Part shown: positions 1 through 5,715 of the stretch, one piece after another
Layout: every line of letters starts with the position of its first letter
Position numbering within the stretch: the stretch's first letter is position 1
DNA from: UCB3 sp964415605
GTDB taxonomy: Bacteria > Chloroflexota > Anaerolineae > Epilineales > Epilineaceae
DNA length: 10,070 bases
NCBI GenBank assembly: GCA_964415605.1
Contig: CAYQBA010000171.1
Coordinates: 1-10,070 of the forward strand
Direction of reading: 5' to 3'
Notes under the pieces: model-generated
Told to the model about the DNA's origin: nothing
The model's input: the letters and a program-made list of their open reading frames with translations, nothing else
Databases searched by the model: none
Program-made: the position numbers and the translations under genes

Positions 1-1003
1 CCGGGGCCACCGACAACGGGCTGGGGCCGCGCAGCGCGGCGATGGCCTCGTCGACGAGGCCGAGGGCGGCGCGCCAGGCCGTCGGGGGCAGCTTCGGCCG
101 CCCGTCGACCAGCCGGCCGCGCGCGCCGAGCAGCCACTCCAGGAGCGGCGGCGCCACGCGCCCGCGCGGCTCGCCGGCCGCCATCCGGCCATCCGCGGCC
201 ACCAGGGCCGCCGTGACCTCGCGGCTGAAGTCGGACAGGAGCCCCCCGGCCAGGCCGGGGACGGCGATCGCCTCGGCCAGGCGGCGGTCCGCCAGCGCGA
301 GGTGTTGCTCCATGCCGTCGGCGCCGGCCAGCCAGGCCTGGGCTTGCTCGCTCAGCCGCTTCACCGTATACAGCCAGTCGCCGGGCAGGGCGTTGGCCGA
401 CGCATAGGTCACGCCCGCGGTGAGGAATAGGACGAACGTGGCGGCCGTGGCGGCCATGAAGGCCGTGCTGCGCCACAAGCGCCGCGGCCAGCTGAGCCCG
501 CGCGGCGCCGCGCGCGCCGCCACGGAGCGCGGCACCGGCGCGGCCGCCAGATCCGCGGCCAGGCGGCGCCGGAAGGCGTCCGAAGGCGCGGGGATGGCGT
601 CGAGCGCCGACAGATCGGCCGCCAGCGCCAGAAGCGGCTCCATGTCCGCCTCGAGGCCGGGGTGCCGGGCGAGCACGTCGTCGACGTCCCGACCGGCGCG
701 CAGCTCGGCCAGCCCGACGTCGAGCGCGTGGACGAGGTCGGTCGTCGAATGGGCCGCGGCGCCGCGTGCCAGGGACCGGGGCGGCGGAGCGGCCAGGAGA
801 TCGGCGCGCAGGCGCGTGCGGAACGCCGGGGTGGGCCCAGGAACGCCGTGCGCACGCATCGTTACCGCCAGCGCGACCAGCGGGGCGATGTCGTCGGCCA
901 CCTCGGTGCAGGCCGCGAGCGCCGCCCAGGCGTCCCCGCCCGCGGCACCGGCCTGTTCCAGGCAGGCGTCCAGCGCCTGCGCGAGGTGGTCGACGTCCTT
1001 CAT
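1..1003 (-). CDS. DUF5667-like membrane protein, probable sigma-factor partner (3' end beyond window)
   Basis: This reading frame is open from an ATG at 1003 to the left edge, with 334 codons visible and no stop, so the C-terminus is missing. Its ATG overlaps the TGA of the upstream sigma factor (ATGA), which implies translational coupling. The cytoplasmic N-terminal part (about residues 7-165) contains two similar alpha-helical units, each ending in a PxxAFRxRLxADLxAAPxPRS-type motif. A basic stretch (RRLWRS, 174-179) and one hydrophobic segment (about 180-200) follow, then ASANALPGDWLYTVKRLSEQ (201-220). That motif after a single TM is the hallmark of DUF5667-type proteins, which sit beside ECF sigma factors. 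By family and context it is probably an anti-sigma or sigma-regulating protein. No HxxxCxxC zinc anti-sigma motif is visible, so the anti-sigma role is inference. The outside-facing part after residue 220 is helical and Ala/Leu-rich. Confidence 0.85.
   Translation of the reverse strand, partial: MKDVDHLAQALDACLEQAGAAGGDAWAALAACTEVADDIAPLVALAVTMRAHGVPGPTPAFRTRLRADLLAAPPPRSLARGAAAHSTTDLVHALDVGLAELRAGRDVDDVLARHPGLEADMEPLLALAADLSALDAIPAPSDAFRRRLAADLAAAPVPRSVAARAAPRGLSWPRRLWRSTAFMAATAATFVLFLTAGVTYASANALPGDWLYTVKRLSEQAQAWLAGADGMEQHLALADRRLAEAIAVPGLAGGLLSDFSREVTAALVAADGRMAAGEPRGRVAPPLLEWLLGARGRLVDGRPKLPPTAWRAALGLVDEAIAALRGPSPLSVAP
509..985 (-). repeat. Internal duplication within the DUF5667-like protein
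   Basis: Two adjacent units of about 75 residues align. Residues about 7-81 end in TPAFRTRLRADLLAAPPPRS. Residues about 90-165 end in SDAFRRRLAADLAAAPVPRS. Upstream of these, ALDACLE..LVALAVTMRAHGVP parallels ALDVGLAE..LLALAADLSALDAIP. The similarity is at protein level and was read by eye. It suggests a tandem duplication of the cytoplasmic helical module. Confidence 0.6.
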
Positions 1004-1647
1004 AACGTCAGCGCATCCTGTTCCCGATGCAAGAGGTCCCGCAGCGCCGACAGCGCGCGGAACTGCAACCCGCGGATGGCGCCGCGGCGCTTGCCCATCA
1101 TGTCCGCCACCTCGCCCGTCGACAGGCCCTGGAAGAAGCGCAGGACGAGCACCTGCTGCTGCTCCTCGGTCAGCCGTTGGATCGCGTGTTGGATCCGGTC
1201 GGTTGTGATCAGATCGGACAGCATCCGCTCGGGCCTGATCTCGTCGCGGCTGGCCTTCTGCTCCAACTGCGGCGTGGCGTCGGAGAGCGTGACGGTGTCG
1301 CGGCGCGCGCGGTGGTAGTCCACCACCAAGTTGTGCGCGATGCGGAACAGCCACGCCCCGAACGGGTGGTTGCGCCATTCGTAGTCGCCGATGGCGTCCC
1401 ACGCCTTCATGAACGTCAGGCTGGTGAGATCCTCGGCGTCGGCGCGCTGCCCGACCTTGTAATAGATATAACGGTAGATCTTGTCAACGTAAGCTTCGTA
1501 GAGCTGTCCGTAGGCCGCTCGCTCGCCTGACGACGCCCGCGAGGCCAGCAGCCGCTCCGCGTCGAGCGCCACCGCTTCGGATCGTTCGTCGGCCAGGATA
1601 ACGTCGGCCGTGCCAGTTGTGTTACGAAGGCTCTCGGCATTGTTCAA
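1000..1647 (-). CDS. ECF-type RNA polymerase sigma factor (sigma-70 family)
   Basis: A 215-residue extracytoplasmic-function sigma factor that directs RNA polymerase to a dedicated promoter set. The sigma-2 region spans about residues 42-116 (ERAAYGQLYEAYVDKIYRYI, then AEDLTSLTFMKAWDAI and FGAWLFRIAHNLVVDYHR, the core-binding and -10 recognition helices). The sigma-4 region spans about 145-208. Its HTH reads LSTGEVADMMGKRRGAIRGL followed by QFRALSALRDLL and would contact the -35 element. I chose a TTG start at 1647 because GGGGAGG lies 7 nt upstream and the TTG overlaps the peptidase stop (TTGA). An ATG at 1674 would add nine residues, but it lies inside the peptidase gene and upstream of that Shine-Dalgarno. 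The stop overlaps the ATG of the downstream DUF5667-like gene. About 40 residues precede sigma-2. The target promoters and the inducing signal are not visible. Confidence 0.93.
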   Translation of the reverse strand: MNNAESLRNTTGTADVILADERSEAVALDAERLLASRASSGERAAYGQLYEAYVDKIYRYIYYKVGQRADAEDLTSLTFMKAWDAIGDYEWRNHPFGAWLFRIAHNLVVDYHRARRDTVTLSDATPQLEQKASRDEIRPERMLSDLITTDRIQHAIQRLTEEQQQVLVLRFFQGLSTGEVADMMGKRRGAIRGLQFRALSALRDLLHREQDALTL

Positions 1648-2840
1648 ACCTCTACCTCCCCAAGCCGCGCGCATAACGCGGCGTTGCCGAGCAGGCCTCG
1701 CGCCAGCTGATCGAGGTCGATACGCTCCTCGGTCGTGTGCGCCAGGCGCTCGTCACCCGGTCCGAATCCGATGGTCGGGATGCCGGCCGCCATGAAATGG
1801 CCCCCGTCCGTGGCGAAGCGCCACAGATCAACCGGCACCGGTTCCGCATAGATCTCGGCGAGGGCCTCGCGCGCTGCCCGGACCAGGGGGTGGGTCACGG
1901 GGAGCTCGAACGCCGGGTGGACGCTCGGGCAGTCGCGGGTGAGGCCGGTGTACGACGTACGGCTGATGACGGGGACGCACACCTCGGCCGAGATGCCGTC
2001 GGCCGCCGCCGCGGCGGCCAGGGCGCCCACCCGCGCGACGACGGCGTCGGCGCCCTCCTCGGGCACGGTGCGCCAGTCCAGCGTCACCACGAGCTGCTCG
2101 GGGATGACGTTGGGGCTGGCCTGGTCCGTCCGGATCAGCGTCGGCGCGACCGTGGCCGGGCCGAAGGTGGCGCTCCGGGTCATCGAGAGGCCCTCGAGCG
2201 CCTGCAGGAAGCGCGCGGCGGCGAAGTGCGGGTTGGCGGCGTGCTCCGGGGTGCTGGCGTGGCCGCTGCGCCCGGTGAACCGCACCTGGAGCTCGACACG
2301 CCCGCGGTGGCCGCGCGTGACGCGGCAGGCGGTGGCTTCGCCGACGACGGCGAACGCCGGCCGGACGGCATCGATGAGCACCTGCGCGCCGAGGCCGCCG
2401 ACCTCCTCCATGACGACGGCCGTCACGTAGACGTCGCCGGGCGGGGTGACGCCGGCCTGGCGGAGCACGGCCGGCGCGTAGACCTGGCACGCCAGCGGCC
2501 CCTTGATGTCCATGGCGCCGCGGCCCCACACGGCGCCGTCCTGCACCCGGCCTTCAAACGGCGGCACGGGCCAGCGGGCGGGGTCGCCGGCATCCACGTG
2601 GTCGAGGTGGGTGTTCAGCATCACGCTGCGGCCCCCGCCGCCGCGGATGACACCGACGACGTTGCCGGCGGCGTCGACCCACGCGTCGGCGTAGCCGAGG
2701 CGGGTCATCTCGGCGCGGACCAACGCGGCGATGCCCGCCTCGGCGCCGGGCGGGCTTGGGGTTTGGATGAGGCGTTGGCAGAACGCCACCAGCGCCTGGG
2801 TGTGGGCGCCGGCGGCGTGCCGCAGGGCGGCCTCGGGCAT
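1644..2840 (-). CDS. M20 family metallopeptidase / ArgE-DapE-like deacylase
   Basis: A 398-residue cytoplasmic zinc hydrolase of the M20 family, which cleaves amide bonds in small peptides or N-acyl amino acids. The family's key residues are present: H78 and D80 in LNTHLDHVD, the bridging D111 in GRGAMDIKG, the catalytic pair E145/E146 in VMEEVGG, E168 in VVGEAT, and H368 in LAHTTEERI. The lid/dimerisation domain (about 180-295) carries RSGHAS with H194. The length is normal for the family. I chose the ATG at 2840 because the hydrolase fold begins just after it and AGG lies 8 nt upstream. A GTG at 2921 would add 27 residues that do not look like part of the family. The TDGGHFMAAGIPTIGFGPGD stretch near the C-terminus recalls YgeY-type hydrolases, but the substrate cannot be told from sequence. 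It is the first gene of a coupled run into the sigma factor. Confidence 0.92.
   Translation of the reverse strand: MPEAALRHAAGAHTQALVAFCQRLIQTPSPPGAEAGIAALVRAEMTRLGYADAWVDAAGNVVGVIRGGGGRSVMLNTHLDHVDAGDPARWPVPPFEGRVQDGAVWGRGAMDIKGPLACQVYAPAVLRQAGVTPPGDVYVTAVVMEEVGGLGAQVLIDAVRPAFAVVGEATACRVTRGHRGRVELQVRFTGRSGHASTPEHAANPHFAAARFLQALEGLSMTRSATFGPATVAPTLIRTDQASPNVIPEQLVVTLDWRTVPEEGADAVVARVGALAAAAAADGISAEVCVPVISRTSYTGLTRDCPSVHPAFELPVTHPLVRAAREALAEIYAEPVPVDLWRFATDGGHFMAAGIPTIGFGPGDERLAHTTEERIDLDQLARGLLGNAALCARLGEVEV
1655..1661 (-). promoter_or_regulatory. Shine-Dalgarno that sets the TTG start of the sigma factor
   Basis: The minus strand reads GGGGAGG at 1661-1655, then a 7-nt spacer, then TTG at 1647-1645. 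The site lies within the last codons of the M20 peptidase gene, and the TTG overlaps that gene's TGA. This layout supports re-initiation by ribosomes finishing the peptidase. Confidence 0.65.
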
Positions 2841-3037
2841 ATGGGCTACCTGTCTGACTGGGGTGACGGCACAGGCACGCAGTACCAATGAGACGTCCGG
2901 CGCGCGCGCATGGATATGCACCGGCCGAACAAAGATGAATGATACATGAGCGTTCTGGACGCGCGATCACGATCGGATTAAGGTTGTGCCACGCTCAACC
3001 GACGGCGGGGGAGCGGTCAACCTGCGGGGAGTCTTCC
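2841..3037. promoter_or_regulatory. Divergent intergenic region with candidate promoters
   Basis: This 197-bp gap lies between the divergent starts of the M20 peptidase and the beta-CASP ribonuclease, so it should hold promoters for both. It includes a locally AT-richer patch (about 2926-2992). On the minus strand TATCAT at 2944-2939 is a fair -10 match, but I see no good -35 about 17 bp further out. On the plus strand the best I find is a weak ATTAAG/TAAGGT area around 2977-2984. A short inverted repeat, CGATC-AC-GATCG at 2964-2975, could be an operator. Individual elements are weak; only the divergent layout is strong. Confidence 0.4.
3026..3031 (+). promoter_or_regulatory. Shine-Dalgarno of the beta-CASP ribonuclease
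   Basis: GGGGAG lies 6 nt upstream of the ATG at 3038. It sets the start there rather than at the in-frame ATG at 2939, whose extra 33 residues do not resemble the family's N-terminus. Confidence 0.6.
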
Positions 3038-4444
3038 ATGCATGTTCAGTTTTGGGGTGCGGCCCGTACCGTCACCGGCTCGATGCACCTGGTCGTCGTC
3101 GGGGGCCGGCGGCTCCTGCTCGACTGCGGGCTCTTCCAGGGCCGGCGCAAGGAGGCGTTTCAACGCAATCGGACGCTGCCGTTCGACCCGCGCGGCATCG
3201 ACGCGGTGGTGCTGTCGCACGCGCACATCGACCACAGCGGTAACCTGCCGTCGCTCGTGCGCGGCGGCTTCGACGGCCCGATCTACGCCACGCCGGCCAC
3301 GCGCGACCTCTGCGCGTACATGCTGTTGGACTCGGCGCAGATCCAGGAGAACGACGTCATGTACGTCAACCGGCGGCGGGTGCAGCGGGGCGAGACGCCG
3401 TTCGAGCCGCTGTACACCGCCGCCGACGCGGTCGACACGCTGCGGCAGTTCGTCACGGTGGACTACGACCGGCCGTTCGAGCCCGTGCCGGGCGCGCGGG
3501 TGCACTACGTCAACGCGGGCCACATCCTGGGTGCGGCGAGCGTGGCGCTGGACCTGACGGAGGACGGCCGTTCGGCACGGCTGGTGTTCAGCGGCGACAT
3601 CGGGCGCAAGGACCAGCCGATCCTGAAGGATCCGCAGATCATCGGCGACGCGGACCTCCTGATCATGGAGAGCACGTACGGCGACCGCCGGCACGAGGGC
3701 ACCGGCGAGGCGCGCGAGGCGCTGCGGCGCCTGGTGCACCAGACGTGCGTCGAGCGGCACGGCAAGCTGCTGATCCCGGCCTTCGCGGTCGGCCGGACGC
3801 AGGAGATCGTCTTCCGGCTCAACGAGCTGTGGGAGGCGGGGACGCTGCCGCCGGTCGACGTGTTCGTCGACAGCCCGCTGGCGGTCAACGCCACCGAGGT
3901 CATGCGGCTGCACCCGGAGTGCTACGACGCCGAGATGCGCACGACGATCCTGCGCGACGACGACCACGACCCCTTGGGGTTCAAGCGGCTGCGCTACATC
4001 CGCGAGGCCGAGGCGTCCAAGGCGCTGAACCTCCTCGACGGCCCGGCGGTGATCGTCAGCGCGTCGGGGATGTGCGAGGGCGGGCGGATCCTGCACCACC
4101 TCAAGAACCACCTCGGCGACTCCCGGACGACGGTGCTGTTCGTGGGCTTCCAGGCCGAGTCGACGCTCGGGCGGTACATCCTCGACGGCAACGACCCGGT
4201 CAAGATCTTCGGCGACCCGGTGGCGGTGCGCGCGCGCATCGAGAAGGTCGACGGCTACAGCGCGCACGCGGACCGCGACGAGCTGCTCGACTGGGCGGCT
4301 CGGACGCGCGACGCGGGGCGCCTGCGCCGCACGTTTCTGGTCCACGGCGAGCCGCCGGCGATGTACACCCTGGCCGCGGGCTTGCGCGAGGCGGGGCTGA
4401 GCCACGTCGAGATCCCGGAGCGAGGGCAGGTGTTCGATCTGTAG
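3038..4444 (+). CDS. MBL-fold / beta-CASP / RMMBL ribonuclease (CPSF73 / TTHA0252-like)
   Basis: A 468-residue zinc-dependent RNase of the metallo-beta-lactamase superfamily, close in layout to bacterial CPSF73-like enzymes such as Thermus TTHA0252. Members cut or trim RNA in the cytoplasm. The MBL core shows the HxHxDH motif (H61, H63, D65, H66 in SHAHIDHSGNLP), H162 in NAGHILGAASV and D187 in FSGDIGR. The beta-CASP insert follows, with motif A at E211 (MESTYGDR), then IPAFAVGRTQE and DSPLAVNATEV. The RMMBL end has VSASGMCEGGRI, motif B at H410 (GYSAHADRDEL) and motif C at H436 (FLVHGEPP). All catalytic positions are intact and the length is typical. No KH domain precedes the MBL core. It is transcribed alone, divergent from the peptidase cluster and convergent with the export cluster. 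The exact RNA substrate (mRNA decay or 3' processing) is unknown. Confidence 0.95.
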   Translation: MHVQFWGAARTVTGSMHLVVVGGRRLLLDCGLFQGRRKEAFQRNRTLPFDPRGIDAVVLSHAHIDHSGNLPSLVRGGFDGPIYATPATRDLCAYMLLDSAQIQENDVMYVNRRRVQRGETPFEPLYTAADAVDTLRQFVTVDYDRPFEPVPGARVHYVNAGHILGAASVALDLTEDGRSARLVFSGDIGRKDQPILKDPQIIGDADLLIMESTYGDRRHEGTGEAREALRRLVHQTCVERHGKLLIPAFAVGRTQEIVFRLNELWEAGTLPPVDVFVDSPLAVNATEVMRLHPECYDAEMRTTILRDDDHDPLGFKRLRYIREAEASKALNLLDGPAVIVSASGMCEGGRILHHLKNHLGDSRTTVLFVGFQAESTLGRYILDGNDPVKIFGDPVAVRARIEKVDGYSAHADRDELLDWAARTRDAGRLRRTFLVHGEPPAMYTLAAGLREAGLSHVEIPERGQVFDL

Positions 4445-4480
4445 GTCGTCGCGGACAATGCACCGGCCATGCGGCGCTCC

Positions 4481-4504
4481 GAGGCGCGGATCCGTCCGCA
4501 CCTC
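4481..4504. terminator. GC-rich hairpin in the convergent gap, possible bidirectional terminator
   Basis: GAGG-c-GCGGA, loop TCCG, TCCGC-a-CCTC forms a 9-bp stem with one internal mismatch, midway between the stops of the ribonuclease (plus) and the adaptor (minus). An outer CCGGCC/GGCCGG pair (4463-4468 and 4508-4513) could extend it. There is no T-run on either side, so it is not a canonical intrinsic terminator. Position is the main support. Confidence 0.35.
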
Positions 4505-4538
4505 CACGGCCGGCGGGCGCGCGTCGTGTCGGCTGGGC

Positions 4539-5660
4539 CTACTGCGCGCCGGCGTCGCTTCCTTCGCCCCCCACCGTGATCTCGACGCGCCCGGTCATGC
4601 CGGCGCGCAGCGCCACGCCGTCGGTCTCGTCGACGTCGACGTGCACCGCGAACACCACCGCGCCGGTCTCGTCGAGCTTGCCGAGGTCGTCGATGCGGGC
4701 CACCTTGCCGGTGATCGCGTGGTCCGGGTACGCCGTCAGCGTGACGCCCGCCGCGTCGCCCACCTGGATGTCGCCGACGAAGCGTTCGCCGAGGTTCGTC
4801 GTGACGAAGCGCAGCGGCCGCGTCCGCGTCAGCGTGAGCACCGGGGCGCCCGGGCTCACGGTGTCGCCCACCAGCGGCTGGATGGCCGTGACCGTGCCGG
4901 TGAACGGGGCGGTCAGGGTTGCCCGGCCCAGGTTGGTCTCCGCCTGGCGCAGGCTCAGGCGGGCGCTGGCCAGCTGCGCCTCCGCCGCCGCGAGGTCGTC
5001 GGCGGCCGTCGCCTCGGCCTGCCGTACGTTCAGCTCGGCCAGCGCCACGCCCTGCTCCGACGCCTGGACGTTCGCCTGGGCGCCGTCGCAGCTCGTCCGC
5101 GCCTCGTCGCGCACCGAACCGGGGAGGTTGCCGTTGTCGGCGCGCCCGCACGCCGCGTCGCGCTGCGCCTGGTTGCCCCACAGCGTGTTCTTGGCCCGCT
5201 CGACCTCGATGCGCGCCTGGGCCAGGGCCGAGCCCGACTCGAGCTGGCGGACCCGGGCCTGGGCGGTGGCCACGCCCGCGCGCGCCTCGGCCAGCGCCAG
5301 GTCCAGCGCCAGCGTGTCGAGCCGCGCCAGCACCTGCCCCTGCGCCACGTCCTCGTTCTCGGCGGCCCCGAGCTCCGCGAGCGTCCCGGCCACCCCAAAC
5401 GCCAGCGTGTGCGGGTCGTCGGGGTACTGCAGCGCGCCGTCGGCCGTGATCACGCGCTCGACCGTGCGATCGACCGTCGGGCGGGCCGTCGGCGCCGCGG
5501 CCGCCCCGGCCGCGCCCGTCGGCGTGACCGTGCCCGCGGCGGTCTCGCCGCCCGCGTCCTCGGATCCGCCCCCACAGCCCGTCGCGGCCACGGCCAGCAG
5601 CCACGGCACGACGACGAGCGCCAGCCCGCGGCGCCGGCGCCGCCCGTTGCGATGTTCCAC
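4539..5660 (-). CDS. Lipoprotein HlyD/MacA-like periplasmic adaptor (membrane fusion protein) of ABC exporter
   Basis: A 373-residue adaptor that couples the ABC permease to the outside. A basic N-terminus (RNGRRRRRG) leads into LALVVVPWLLAVAATGC, a signal peptide whose lipobox-like ATGC points to lipidation at C29. A Gly/Ala/Thr-rich linker follows (30-62), then a first biotinyl-lipoyl half (about 83-118, AGTLAELGAAENEDVAQGQV), a long Ala/Gln/Glu coiled-coil hairpin (about 118-243), the second lipoyl half (ATLTAPFTGTVTAIQPLVGD, about 247-275) and a beta-barrel/membrane-proximal region to the end. Two cysteines, C171 and C191, lie near the hairpin tip. I chose a GTG start at 5660 because AAGGAGG sits 5 nt upstream; an ATG at 5705 would add 15 residues and lie before that site. 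It is the last gene of the cluster, 55 bp after the permease. No TolC-like gene is in view, as in YknXYZ-type systems of monoderms. Confidence 0.9.
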   Translation of the reverse strand: MEHRNGRRRRRGLALVVVPWLLAVAATGCGGGSEDAGGETAAGTVTPTGAAGAAAAPTARPTVDRTVERVITADGALQYPDDPHTLAFGVAGTLAELGAAENEDVAQGQVLARLDTLALDLALAEARAGVATAQARVRQLESGSALAQARIEVERAKNTLWGNQAQRDAACGRADNGNLPGSVRDEARTSCDGAQANVQASEQGVALAELNVRQAEATAADDLAAAEAQLASARLSLRQAETNLGRATLTAPFTGTVTAIQPLVGDTVSPGAPVLTLTRTRPLRFVTTNLGERFVGDIQVGDAAGVTLTAYPDHAITGKVARIDDLGKLDETGAVVFAVHVDVDETDGVALRAGMTGRVEITVGGEGSDAGAQ

Positions 5661-5665
5661 CGTCT

Positions 5666-5672
5666 CCTCCTT
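5666..5672 (-). promoter_or_regulatory. Strong Shine-Dalgarno that sets the GTG start of the adaptor
   Basis: The minus strand reads AAGGAGG at 5672-5666, then AGACG, then GTG at 5660-5658. This is a near-perfect anti-SD match. It explains why the adaptor can be translated independently after the 55-bp gap behind the permease, and rules against the upstream ATG at 5705. Confidence 0.7.
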
Positions 5673-5715
5673 GATGTCGGTGCAATCCACGACCCGCATG
5701 CCCATCCTCCTCCGC

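Noticed and set aside
44..61. Perfect 18-bp palindrome GGCCTCGTCGACGAGGCC
   Set aside because: It lies inside coding sequence (GLVDEA). One palindrome of this length is not very surprising in 10 kb of GC-rich DNA, and nothing around it suggests a site.
2841..2921. 27-residue N-terminal extension of the M20 peptidase from a GTG at 2921
   Set aside because: The extension does not look like the family's N-terminus or a signal peptide, and the ATG at 2840 fits the fold start. It cannot be fully excluded.
3017..4507. A 496-codon minus-strand open frame opposite the beta-CASP ribonuclease
   Set aside because: The plus-strand frame carries all catalytic motifs of the family. The minus-strand frame is Arg/Val/Asp-rich and without motifs, a GC-driven shadow.
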